Positions 39,366 through 48,650 of a stretch of DNA of 64,000 nucleotides are shown here, piece after piece. A program made the position numbers and the translations under genes. Numbering within the stretch: position 1 is the first letter of the stretch; every line of letters begins with the position of its first letter. The notes beneath the pieces were generated by a model. It was given only the letters and a program-made list of their open reading frames with translations. It was not told the DNA's origin and did no database searches. This DNA is from Apodemus sylvaticus. Its lineage: Eukaryota > Chordata > Mammalia > Rodentia > Muridae. The stretch lies in contig NC_067481.1 in assembly GCF_947179515.1 (NCBI RefSeq), positions 84,616,845 to 84,680,844 of the forward strand, written 5' to 3'.

Positions 39366-39854
39366 ATATGCTTTTATCCATTTTAGAAGGTCAACAGAAA
39401 ATGCCTAAAACTGAAAAACAAGATATAATACTATTAGTAGTTGGTGAGACTTTTGAAAGTAGGCCCAGAGAGATTAATAGACAAAAGTGATTGCTATCTC
39501 AAGCCTGACAGCCTGGATTCCATCCCAGGAATGCACATGGTAGAAAAAGAGAACTCACTCCACAAAAAAGTTATTTTCTGATGCAAATAAATGCACTGTG
39601 GTATACACGTGCTCACACAGAGATACATTGCAGGAATGTATACCCAATATAACAACGTTGAAATAATAGTAAAAAATTAGAAAGTAGCTAGATGTGCCCA
39701 ATGTATTTTCCTTTGGAGAAGTAGCTGCAAGAAAGCAGAAAATAAGGATTGTTCTCTTTAAAGTAAATCTACATAAATTATTACAATCTGAAAGTCAAAT
39801 ATACATATATCTCAAAACTTTAAATGATAGCTTGGTTGATTGATCGATTGATTT
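39366..39854. other. no recognised feature
   Basis: AT-rich unique-looking sequence. Confidence 0.5.
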
Positions 39855-40232
39855 TTAGATCTTTGAGACAGGATCTCCCATGTCAATGGTCTCAACCTTC
39901 CTGAGACTGAAACGCATTTATGTAGTTCCTCATATTGTGGTGACCATTCTCCATGATAAAATTATTTTCATTGCTACTTCATAACGATAATTTTGCTACA
40001 GTTATGTATTGCAATGTAAATATCTGATATTCAGGATATCTGATATGTGACTCTTGTGAAAGGTCATTCAACCCCCAAAGGGTCACAACACAAACTGAGA
40101 ACCACTGTTCTACATAGTCCTGGCTGTTCTGGAACTCATTATACAGACAAGACTGGAGCAAACTCATAGAGAGTCACCTTCCTCTGACTCCAAATACTGG
40201 AATTAAAAGTATCTGCCACCACACCAAGGAGA
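39855..40232 (-). mobile_element. B1 SINE interrupted by URR1
   Basis: The left scrap TTAGATCTTTGAGACAGGAT is the poly(T)-side end of an antisense B1. The rest resumes at 40113 with ACATAGTCCTGGCTGTTCTG, GAACTCATTATACAGACAAG and CTGGAATTAAAAGTATCTGC. A 230-bp URR1 lies between them. Confidence 0.8.
39882..40112 (+). mobile_element. URR1-type hAT-Charlie element inside a B1
   Basis: Starts CAATGGTCTCAACCTTCC and ends CTGAGAACCACTG, the expected inverted ends. Internal landmarks are GTAGTTCCTCATATTGTGGT, TTGCTACTTCATAACGATAA and GGTCATTCAACCCCCAAAGG. It appears full length and nonautonomous. The flanking 8-mers (TCCCATGT and TTCTACAT) are only partly alike, so the TSD has decayed. Confidence 0.9.
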
Positions 40233-40554
40233 TTTGCCCCTTTGTCTCCTTGTGTTTCCCATTCACCATGACATGAGGTGGGTAGTTTCTTCCAACACGT
40301 GTTCCTAGCAATGTACTACTACTATGAAAGGCCTGTACGTAACAGAGCCAACTGACCATAAATTAATCTCTAAAATCCTGTTTATCTAAGTGTTTTGTCA
40401 CAGAAATAGAAAACCAACCCACACGATTCCAACTTGAAGTTAAGCACCAGCAAATTCCAAATAAGGCTCATCTAGAATTCTTTTTTCCAATATGTAAGAG
40501 AACTGCTGCAGACATTTTATTCAGCCTTCATTATGGCCTATTTTTTATTACAGT

Positions 40555-40740
40555 TTGCTTGAGTGTGTGGTGTTGTATATCTGTGTGACCATGCACCACT
40601 GTGCACATGTGAAGAGCAGAGGATGACCTGTGGGAGTCAGTTCACTTCTATTATATGTGTTCTGAGGATAAAACTCAGGTTTTCAGGTTTGGCAGCAAAT
40701 GCCTTTACCTGCTGAGCCATCTCAATGGTTTCAAGTTCTG
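40555..40740 (-). mobile_element. B3-type SINE, antisense
   Basis: GTGCACATGTGAAGAGCAGA, GGATGACCTGTGGGAGTCAG, AAACTCAGGTTTTCAGGTTT and TTACCTGCTGAGCCATCTCA are the reverse of B3 landmarks, ending in the tRNA-like head. Confidence 0.85.
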
Positions 40741-40857
40741 ATTATCTTAAATGAAAAAAAAAAAAAACGGGACATACATTTTCAAAGAGCTCTTCTATAA
40801 AATTTTACAAGTGTAAAGTCCTAAAATATGATTGAGATTTTAAAATACTGTAATTGA

Positions 40858-41010
40858 GGAGGCATGGAGATAAGTCAGTAGGCAAAGTGTTTGCATGATG
40901 GCTATTCCTGTAATCCAAGAGTTGGGCAGCCCAGAATAGAGGATGCCTAGGGATAACAGAATTGTTGTACCTCAAGTTCCAAAAAAAGCATCTATTCAAA
41001 ATACATGGTA
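40858..41010 (+). mobile_element. B4-like SINE, decayed
   Basis: GGCATGGAGATAAGTCAGTA and GTGTTTGCATGATGGC resemble a SINE head, and TGGCTATTCCTGTAATCCAA looks like a B1-type half. Followed by a CA tract. Low certainty. Confidence 0.45.
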
Positions 41011-41062
41011 CACATGCATACACACACGCAGACACACACACAGACACACACACACACACACA
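41011..41062. repeat. (CA)n microsatellite
   Basis: Interrupted CA units in the SINE tail. Confidence 0.95.
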
Positions 41063-41514
41063 AATTCTAAATATAGAAAGGCTGACAGGCTGTCCCTTCA
41101 CCATCCCTGTTGTGTGAGATGACAGCATTCTCTGAATCAAAACATGCTAAACTCTGATGAGACTCAGGAGATAAACAAAAGGCCACATGTCTGGGCCAGT
41201 AAGCACAAAATTTTGGAAGCACCCTCCCCAGTGTTATAGAAACAGTAAACTAAACTGCTGGGGGATGGGACCCTAACAACAGATTTTTACTTGATCTGTA
41301 GTTGCCTGAAAGTTGTAAAGAGATATCCAAGGTAACCATTTCCAAGAGTCATCACCCATGCTAGGGTAGGCTTTTCCAGTGATGAACATTTGTTTTTGAG
41401 TCATGCCTGCTCCTAAAGGTAAGCCCTCACCTGTACTCCCTTAACACTTACAGGTTCACCAAGTTGGACATTGTTACAGTCATTCCTGTCATAGGTAGCA
41501 TTTCAGGGGTGAGT

Positions 41515-41518
<4 letters not shown>
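41063..41518. other. no recognised feature
   Basis: Unique-looking sequence. Confidence 0.5.
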
Positions 41519-41577
<59 letters not shown>

Positions 41578-41627
41578 TGTGCATGTGCGTGTGCATGTGT
41601 GTGTGTGTGTCTGTGTGTGTGTGTGTT
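41519..41627. repeat. (GT)n microsatellite, compound
   Basis: About 54 GT units with regular GC and AT interruptions in the middle (ATGTGCGTGTGCATGTGCGT). Open frames of alternating Cys and Val across it are artefacts. Confidence 0.97.
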
Positions 41628-42339
41628 TCAACTCCCCCAAAAACTTTATTTCACACATGTTCGCACCCTGCCTTATTAACTTCAGTCAGACATCACCACC
41701 AAATTCTACTGTCACTAAGTACCACTGTGTTTGCAGTGATGTCACTGACAGCTGACCCTCCACACTGTGAGTCCTGTTTCACAGATGAGAAGCTCAAGTT
41801 TGAAAGGTTGGGTGATGATGAAAGGTCCCAGAGGATCCCTCGACTTTGAAAACTATCAAGATTTACATTCTACTATGCCCATAGTCTGACCTTTGGCAAA
41901 AGCGTGTGATGCTTACCCAAACATCTCCAGGGCTCCTGTGGGCTTCAACAAGAGGTAACCGTCTTTGTACTAGGAGCTTCTACTTGGTGGTCTAAGATAA
42001 CTATTCAGTCCATTCTCTCACCCATTATATAGTGACTACATTTAAATTGCTTTCATCCATGTCTATGCATTTTAGAAGGTTTCTGTTGTAATTTACCATA
42101 TGGCTTTTCCAAAGGTCTTTATTGCTAGTTGTTCTTCCCCTTCTTTCCTCCTTTAACCCCTCTTCTCACGTCCTAGTCCTTTAACTCTCTTATTCCAGTT
42201 TCCTTCTTGTTTTTCCGTAACAACATATTCTATTTTCTCTTCCTTGGAACATTGCCCTCCCCTTGCCCCTTGCCTAGCTACCTAACTTTTGTAGTGTCTT
42301 GGGTTGAAATAAACATGTCTAAAGCTAAAAAGCTAATAT
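41628..42339. other. no recognised feature
   Basis: Unique-looking sequence. Confidence 0.5.
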
Positions 42340-42528
42340 GCACATATAAGAGAAACCATGCAGGATTTGCCTTTGTATGTGAGTTACTTCACTTAGAACG
42401 ATTGTTTCTAGCTCTGTGCATTTACCTGAAAATTACACTTTTTAACAGCTAAAGAAAATCCCATTACATAAATATACCACATTTTTATTATTCATTCAAT
42501 AGTTGGTGGTGATCTAGAACAGAGACAT
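42340..42528 (-). mobile_element. old L1 ORF2-end fragment, antisense
   Basis: GAGTTACTTCACTTAGAACG, TTTCTAGCTCTGTGCATTTA, TTTTTAACAGCTAAAGAAAA and ATAAATATACCACATTTTTA are the diverged reverse of the L1 ORF2 C-terminal end. It abuts a sense Lx 3' UTR, which suggests one inverted old insertion. Confidence 0.7.
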
Positions 42529-43800
42529 GTCTGTCAAATATACCAGTATAAACAGCATAAATATCATGGGAGTAATCAACCACTTTTGACTAGATTTAAG
42601 GCTTACTCCATGAAATTAAACCCATACTTGACACTGCTAAATGGGCCACAAACCTGGGACTAGATAGGTTATAGGCCAGGGAGGGAAACCTATTGCTATT
42701 ATTCTACTAAAGCAATATGACAACAAAATGACTTCCAAATGACATATTGCTATACCCATAGAGGAAATCCTGGCTTAGCTCTCTTCAGAGAAGCTTCTTC
42801 TTGGAGTAAATGGTAATTAACAGAGATGCACAACTAGACAATGTGTAAAGTGTCAAAGACTTTGGAGCATTCAGCCTTACATAGATAGGATGTTTTTATC
42901 AAACACTTCTGTTCAAGGCTCTGGGAACTATATAGAAGAGGCAGAAAAAAAAAATTTAAGAGTCAGAGGCGATTGATTGATGGGTGACTCCAAAGACATA
43001 GTATCTTCCAGACACACACAGGAACTGATAACAGTAGGAACTTACAGAGACTGTGACAGCACACTTAAAGCCTGAACAAGTTCAAACCAGACATCACAAC
43101 CCCCATCCTAAGGCAGAGAAGGAGAAGTTGAAGCTATTTACCTAACCAAGAAGCTATTTACAGGGGCTGGAGAGATGGCTCAGAGGGTAAGAGAATCGAC
43201 TGATGTCTTGAAGGTTCTGAGTTCAAATCCCAGCAACCACATTATGGCTCACAAATATCTGTAAAGAGACCTGACTCCCTCTTCTGGTATCTGAAGACAT
43301 GAAGAAAGCTGCAGTATACTTACATACAATAAATAAATAAATCTTTTTTTTAAAAAAAAAAAAGAGAGAGAGAGAAGAAGCTATTTACAACTGATACCTA
43401 CTAGGAAAGGGAAAGTCTGTTTTCCTCAATTGAGTGTCAAAGGTTCTTCAACCAGGAGCAGTTGGGCAATAAAACAGAGACATACTAAGGTTTTTTGCAC
43501 GTGCTTTCTGCTTGGTTTGGTTTGGTTTTGTTTGGTTTTCTTGTTTTTGTTTTGGGGGAGGTTTTTGTTTTGTTTTGTTTTAGTTCTGGTTTGGTGGGTT
43601 TTTGTTGATATTGATTAATATTGATTTTTCTTTCTTTTATTTGAGTGGGGGGCCTGTTTTATTTTTTGCCTTTTCCAAAAAAAAAAATTAACTATTACTT
43701 GGGAGGTTTTAGAGAGACAGAACATGAAATTGCATGGGGGAGAAAGGTGGAGAGGATCTGGAAAGAGTTGAGAAAGAAAATTGAGTATGATCAAAATATA
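42529..43800 (+). mobile_element. Lx-type L1 3' UTR, interrupted by a B2
   Basis: AACCTATTGCTATTATTCTA, CATATTGCTATACCCATAGA, CTCTTCAGAGAAGCTTCTTC, GAATTAACAGAG-like and AACAAGTTCAAACCAGACAT landmarks, then GAAGCTATTTACAACTGATA and, before the gap, GTATGATCAAAATATA. These match the Lx group of old murine L1s. It runs into the assembly gap at 43801. Confidence 0.85.
43163..43374 (+). mobile_element. B2 SINE inserted in the Lx element
   Basis: GGGGCTGGAGAGATGGCTCA head, TTCTGAGTTCAAATCCCAGC B-box region, (AAATA)n and A-rich tail ending in a short GA run. A perfect 15-bp TSD AAGAAGCTATTTACA lies at 43148-43162 and 43375-43389, and the Lx sequence continues across it. Confidence 0.95.
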
Positions 43801-44000
43801 NNNNNNNNNNNNNNNNNNNNNNNNNNNNNNNNNNNNNNNNNNNNNNNNNNNNNNNNNNNNNNNNNNNNNNNNNNNNNNNNNNNNNNNNNNNNNNNNNNNN
43901 NNNNNNNNNNNNNNNNNNNNNNNNNNNNNNNNNNNNNNNNNNNNNNNNNNNNNNNNNNNNNNNNNNNNNNNNNNNNNNNNNNNNNNNNNNNNNNNNNNNN
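43801..44000. other. assembly gap (200 N)
   Basis: Exactly 200 unknown bases. Open frames drawn across it are meaningless. Confidence 1.
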
Positions 44001-44044
44001 AAGAAGAAGAAGAAGAAGAAAGAAGAAGAAGAAAAGAAGAAGAA
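44001..44044. repeat. (GAA)n microsatellite at the gap edge
   Basis: About 14 GAA units directly right of the gap; the true tract may be longer. Confidence 0.95.
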
Positions 44045-44059
44045 TCTCTGCATAGAAGC

Positions 44060-44145
44060 ATGGTAATACACATTTATAATTTTATTACTTTGGAGGCTGA
44101 GCAAGAAAGACCATGAGTTTGAGACCCAGTATCAAAACTAATAGG
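44060..44145 (+). mobile_element. B1-like scrap
   Basis: AAGCATGGTAATACACATTT, TTATTACTTTGGAGGCTGAG and TGAGTTTGAGACCCAGTATC keep B1 word order only loosely. Confidence 0.4.
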
Positions 44146-44227
44146 GTAATCATATTCTATACCCTTTCTCTTGTCAATTGACTTACCAGTAGGACTATTT
44201 GATTCTCCTTTTTTTTTCTTTTGAGGG

Positions 44228-44385
44228 TCGAGGATGGGGAATTGTAACAGGGTTACCCAGTAATAGCCCTGGCTGTCCTAGAATTCACTCTGTAGACAAG
44301 GGTGGCCTCAGAATCAAATATCTACCTGCTTCTGTCTCTGAAGTTCTGGAATAAAAGGCACATGCCCCATGACTCAGCTCATGAT
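44228..44385 (-). mobile_element. B1 SINE, antisense
   Basis: TAATAGCCCTGGCTGTCCTA, GAATTCACTCTGTAGACAAG, CTACCTGCTTCTGTCTCTGA and GGAATAAAAGGCACATGCC are reverse B1 landmarks. Confidence 0.85.
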
Positions 44386-44446
44386 TTGATCTTAAGCTAT
44401 TTTATACAGTAGAAATGTTTCAAAATTATAGAATATAATATATTAT

Positions 44447-44605
44447 AATTGTGTGTACATGCTATATATGAATATATATGCCATAGTGCACATGTGGAAA
44501 TCAAAGATCATTTCTTGAGAAGGTTCTTTCCTTCCACAGACACATGGATTCTAGAAATCTAACTCAGGTTACCCAATTTGTGAGCCAAATAACGTATCTT
44601 CCCCT
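44447..44605 (-). mobile_element. B3-like SINE, antisense, decayed
   Basis: AGTGCACATGTGGAAATCAA, GTTCTTTCCTTCCACAGACA and ATCTAACTCAGGTTACCCAA resemble reverse B3; the head is poorly kept. Confidence 0.5.
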
Positions 44606-44924
44606 TGTCCCCAACTTCTTACCTTATAACAATCACAGAAATATAACTCAAAATTGGGAAGATAATTCAATACTGTGTTAGAACATACAGAGATAATTCG
44701 CCACAACTCTAAGTAGAATTAAACCTGAAATCTCTAAATGGGTAAATTATTTTAACAAACAAAGTTGTAATTATTTGCCTTTATTGTTGAATATGAGTGC
44801 TTGTTTTTCTGAATTTTAAGTATGAACTAATATATCAATAATTTCTGATGTCAAATGACTTGAGTAAAACTCAAAATTCATTATGAAGTTTCTAAAATTT
44901 TTAAAATCATTTCTCTTATGAGCT

Positions 44925-45060
44925 GAAAAGAAGCCAATTAAAAGCATTTGCTGTTCTTTCAAAGGACCTGGGTTTGTTTCCTAGGCCACGATGAGCAAAT
45001 CATAATTGTCTATGACTCCAGCTCCAGGGGATTTAGCATCCTCTTTTCATCTCTGGACTT
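44925..45060 (+). mobile_element. B3-type SINE
   Basis: GCATTTGCTGTTCTTTCAAA, GGACCTGGGTTTGTTTCCTA and TCTATGACTCCAGCTCCAGG follow the B2/B3 body; the microsatellite at its 3' side replaces the tail. Confidence 0.6.
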
Positions 45061-45065
45061 TGTGT

Positions 45066-45112
<47 letters not shown>

Positions 45113-45178
45113 TCTGTGTGTGTCTCTCTCTATCTCTGTCTCTCTGTCTGTCTCTCTCTCTCACACACACACACAAAT
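45061..45178. repeat. compound (GT)n-(TC)n-(AC)n microsatellite
   Basis: GT units to about 45124, TC/TG-rich to 45161, then AC units. The outer GT and AC parts are complementary. Confidence 0.95.
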
Positions 45179-45290
45179 AAATACTGAAGTTTCTCAGCTT
45201 TGCTCTGATTTAAAAATAAAATGATAGCAGAGATCTAGAATAAGCAGTGACATGTATTTTATTTTCTAAGCCCTTTCAAATAAAATTTTC

Positions 45291-45402
45291 AGGGCTTAGA
45301 ATGCAGCTCAGCAGTAGAGAGCTCATCTACCCTGTGTGAGATTCAATCATCTAGATTCGATCACCAGTACCAAAAACAAAATCAAACAAACAAACAAACA
45401 AA
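45291..45402 (+). mobile_element. ID-type SINE, old
   Basis: CAGGGCTTAGAATGCAGCTC, AGCAGTAGAGAGCTCATCTA and ATTCGATCACCAGTACCAAA match the ID (BC1-derived) element order, followed by an A-rich (CAAA)n tail. Confidence 0.75.
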
Positions 45403-45699
45403 CCATAAAAAGGGATTAATGTAAAAATCCTTAATTGAAGAAGTGTGAGATCATGTGAATTGAAACAAATATTACTTTTAGAGTTCTCCATGACCTTCCC
45501 ATAGAACTACAAAATCTCTCATGGGTAGTTCTGCTTTGAAATATGTGAATGTCTCTCAAAATAATGTCGCAAATACACATTATCATTGTTTGCAAAGGCC
45601 TTTTGCATGCAATTCAACTCAAATTCTAGACCTTAAACACTAAAATGTACCATGTACACATTACAACTCCTGGATCTATCAAGAGGCTGCATCTCCCAT

Positions 45700-45885
45700 T
45701 TCCATCTGCACCCCAGGGCTGACCCTGTGCCACAGTTCTCCATAGCCAAATCCTACCTGGAAAGAGCTGTTCTCCAGCCTGGGACAGGATCCTTCTAGTT
45801 TCCATTTGTGCCTGGAGCTGACGCTGTGCCACAGTTCTTAAAACCCAAACCCAAATCCTGCCAGGAGAGAGCTGGTCTTCCAGGA
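45700..45885 (+). repeat. two repeated units in the L1 5' UTR
   Basis: CTGACCCTGTGCCACAGTTC (from about 45719) and CTGACGCTGTGCCACAGTTC (from about 45818), each preceded by TTTCCATYTG and followed by AAATCCT and GGARAGAGCTG, show a unit of roughly 100 bp present twice. Murine L1 promoters are often built of such monomers. Confidence 0.65.
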
Positions 45886-45962
45886 GTGCTGACACACAGA
45901 CATAAAGGAGGGACAAGCCACAGTCAGAAACAGCAAAACCAGCTAACACCACAGATAACCAG

Positions 45963-46181
45963 ATGGCAAGAGGCAAGGGCAAGAACATAAGCAACAGAAA
46001 CCAAGATTACTTGGCATCATCTCCCACCTCAGCAAGCCCTGTATACCCCAACACACTGGAAAAGCAAGACTATGAATTAAAGTCACATCTCATGATGATC
46101 ATGGAAGACTTTAAGAAGGACATAAATAACTCCCTGAAAAAGATACAAGAGATTTCACCTCACACCAGTCAGAATGGCTAA
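45963..46181 (+). pseudogene. L1 ORF1 N-terminus, truncated
   Basis: An ATG-started frame MARGKGKNISNRNQDYLASS matches the known N-terminus of rodent L1 ORF1p, the RNA-binding protein that coats L1 RNA. It continues to about residue 62 (KKDINNSLKKIQ), where the frame enters ORF2-end sequence out of frame and stops after EISPHTSQNG. The coiled coil, RRM and C-terminal domain are missing, so it cannot act. The start is sure because the 5' UTR lies directly upstream. Confidence 0.85.
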
Positions 46182-46314
46182 GATCAAAAACTTAGGAGAA
46201 AACAGGTGCTGGTGAGGATGTGAAGAAAGAGGAACACTCCTCCACTGCTGGTGGGGTTGCAAACTGGTTCATCCACTCTGGAAATCAGTCTGGTGGTGCC
46301 TCAGAAAACTGGGC

Positions 46315-46569
46315 ATGATACTACCTGAGGACCCCACTATACCACTCCTGGGCATATACCCAGAGGATTCACCAGCATGTAATAAGGACACATGCTCCAC
46401 TATGTTCATAGCAGCCCTATTTATAACAGCCAGAAGCTGGGAAGAACCCAGATATCCCTCAACGGAGAAATGGATACAGAAAATGTGGTATATTTACACA
46501 ATGGAATACTACTCAGCTATTAAAAACAATGAATTCATGACACTCTTAGGAAAATGGATGGGACTATAA
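46315..46569 (+). pseudogene. L1 ORF2 C-terminal end
   Basis: Frame with LPEDPTIPLLGIYPEDSPAC, DTCSTMFIAALFITARSWEE and MWYIYTMEYYSAIKNNEF, ending early at a stop after GKWMGL. It belongs to the internally deleted L1 and has no catalytic part. Confidence 0.85.
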
Positions 46570-47569
46570 AATATCCTAAGTGAGGTAACCCAATCACAAA
46601 ATAACATACATGATATGCACTCACTGAGAAGTGGATATTAGCCCAGAAGCTTGGGATATCCAAGACGCAATTCACATATCAAATGATGCCCAATAAGAAG
46701 GAAGAACAAAGTATGGATACTCTGGTCCTTTTTAGAAGGGAGGACAAAATACCCACAGAGGGATGTACAGAGACATAGTATGGAGCAGAGACTGAGGGAA
46801 AGACCATCCAGAGACTACCTTACCTAGTGATCCATTCCATATACAATTACAAAACTCAGACACTATTATAGATGCCCACAAGTACTTGCTGACTGGAGCC
46901 GGATAAAATTGTCACCTGGGAGGCTCAGTGCATGAAAAATACAGAGGAGGACACTCTCAGCCAGCCATTTAACTGAGCACAGGGTCCCAATATGGGAATT
47001 AGAGAAAGGACCCAAGAATCTGAAGGGGATTGCAGTGCTATAGGAGGAATGATATGAGCCACCCAGTTCTCCCCCAGCTCCCACGGACAAAAACATTAAC
47101 CAGATAGTACACATGGTGTTATACCTGACTCCTGACTCATAGGCAGCAGAGGATGGCCTTGTTGGACATCAAAGGGAGGAGAGGCACCTGGTCTTGGAAA
47201 GGCTCGATACAGCAGTGTAGAGGAATACCAGGACAGGGAAGCAAGAGGGGGTTGATTGGGGAACAGAGGGAGGCAGATGGCTTATGGGACTTTCGGGGGG
47301 GGGGCAGAAAAGAAGGAAATAATTTGAAATGTAAATAAAGAATATATCTGTAGTGGCTATTCCTGGTTGTCAACTTGACTATATCTGGAATGAACTACAA
47401 TCAAGCATTGGAAGGCTCACCTGTGATCCTAATCTGAAGGCTCAGAGATACAAGTTTCTGACCTGGATCATGGCATGGAGATCTTCATAGTGGCTATGAA
47501 TTCCAGAAGATTAAGACAAGGAGACTTCAGAGTTCAATGTCATCTGGGATTAAAGGCACAATGGCACAT

Positions 47570-47684
47570 GCCTTCAATCTGGGCCACACTTTGCTGGAGA
47601 CCTGCAGCCTTTAATCTGGGACATACCCTCAGCTGGAGACCTACAGCCTTTAATTTGGGCCACACCCTCTGCTGGAAACCTATA
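47570..47684 (+). repeat. three tandem 37-39 bp units in the LTR
   Basis: Units at 47570-47606, 47607-47645 and 47646-47684 each begin GCCTTYAATYTGGG and contain GCTGGARACCT. They end at the TATA box, the position of an LTR enhancer. Confidence 0.85.
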
Positions 47685-47690
47685 TAAAAA
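47681..47690 (+). promoter_or_regulatory. TATA box of the solo LTR
   Basis: TATATAAAAA directly after the third tandem unit; a plausible core promoter of the LTR. Activity is not shown by sequence. Confidence 0.55.
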
Positions 47691-47975
47691 CATTGGAAGA
47701 AGACTCACTCTTCTTTCTTGCCTGCTTGCCTGGTGGGACTGAGCAACTGCTAGACTCTTGTACTTCCATCCACAGCTACTATTGACTATTGTTGGGAAGT
47801 TGGACTACGAGTTGTAAGTCATCGACAAATTCCCAAACTATATAGAGTCTACCCATACATTCTATGACTTTAGAGAACCCTGATAATACAATATCTAATA
47901 ATAAAAAAAAAGAAATAAACTATTTACAACTGATAGACACTGAGAAAGGGAAAACCAGTTTTCTCCAATATAGTG

Positions 47976-48426
47976 TGTAGTGGTTTGAATAGGTTTGGCC
48001 CCTTACTGATTCATGTGTTTCAATGCTTGTCCATAGGGAACGGCACTATTAGGAGGTGTGGCCTTATTGGGGGTAGGTGTGGCTTTGTTGGAGGAAGTCT
48101 CACTGTTGAGGTGGACTTTGAGGTCTGCTAGTGCTCAGTGTATACTCAGTGTGGAATCAGTTTCCTCTTAACTGCCTGCAGATCAAGATGTAGAACTCTT
48201 GGCTCCTCCAGCACTGATGCCATGTTTCCCATCATAATGATAACGGATAAAACCTCTGAAACTGTAAGCCAGCCTGTTAAGTGTTTTCTTTTATAGGAGT
48301 TGCCTTGGTCATGGTGTCTTTTTTGGTTGGTTGGTTGGTTGGTTGGTTGGCTGGTTGTGTTTGTTTGTTTGTTTGTTTGTTTGTTTGTTTTAAAGTATTT
48401 CTTCACAGCAATAAAATCCTAAGACA
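47976..48426 (+). mobile_element. MaLR-like solo LTR inside the Lx element
   Basis: Starts TGTAGTGGTTTGAATAGGTT; contains GGCACTATTAGGAGGTGTGG, AAGATGTAGAACTCTTGGCT and GAGTTGCCTTGGTCATGGTG; ends CACAGCAATAAAATCCTAAGACA. It has TG...CA ends. The flanking Lx sequence resumes at TCACTCACTGGG, but the 5-bp TSD is decayed. Confidence 0.85.
48324..48391. repeat. (TTGG)n then (TTTG)n microsatellite in the LTR
   Basis: TTGG units followed by TTTG units, expanded near the LTR 3' end. Confidence 0.95.
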
Positions 48427-48590
48427 ACGTCACTCACTGGGCGTATCAAACACACTGTGGGACAGATCCAATGCCCGGGTAGTTGAACAACACAAAATGG
48501 TCGTGTTTTGTGTGTACTTTTTGTTTTTATAATTTTTGTCTTAAATAAGGGCTCTTGTTTGTTTCCTTTGATTTTGTTTGTTTGAGATTT

Positions 48591-48599
48591 AGAGAGAGA

Positions 48600-48649
<50 letters not shown>
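48591..48649. repeat. (GA)n microsatellite in Lx
   Basis: GA units with a few AA breaks, at the place where Lx 3' UTRs normally hold a short GA run. Confidence 0.95.

Positions 48650-48650
<1 letters not shown>

Larger units (their letters stand above)
45650..47348 (+). mobile_element. L1 with 5' UTR and ORF1 start joined to the ORF2 end
   Basis: It keeps the 3' part of an L1 5' UTR (GGAGGGACAAGCCACAGTCA, ACAGCAAAACCAGCTAACAC), the ORF1 start at 45963, and then, at about 46150, jumps directly to the last part of ORF2 (GAGATTTCACCTCACACCAG), followed by the ORF2 end and a long 3' UTR to 47348. More than 4 kb of a standard L1 is missing at one junction. The last bases of the tail (TAATAATAAAAAAAAAG, 47896-47912) lie beyond an inserted LTR. 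Confidence 0.9.
47349..47890 (+). mobile_element. solo LTR inserted in the end of an L1
   Basis: A 542-bp LTR beginning TGTAGTGGCTATTCCTGGTT and ending CCTGATAATACA, flanked by a 5-bp TSD ATATC at 47344-47348 and 47891-47895. It carries a TATA box (TATATAAAAA at 47681-47690) and three head-to-tail units upstream of it. TG...CA ends and a 5-bp TSD fit ERVL-type retroelements. The subfamily is not assigned, and no internal region is present. Confidence 0.9.

Noticed and set aside
41519..41849. Cys/Val alternating open frames over 100 codons
   Set aside because: They are produced by the (GT)n microsatellite; the same artefact appears at 16.6, 45.1 and 53.9 kb.
43615..44116. Open frames crossing the 200-N gap
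   Set aside because: The unknown bases were translated as X; there is no real sequence.
48324..48391. Regular TTGG/TTTG units that could be read as a repeat array such as CRISPR
   Set aside because: No spacers; it is a simple microsatellite inside an LTR in a mammalian genome.
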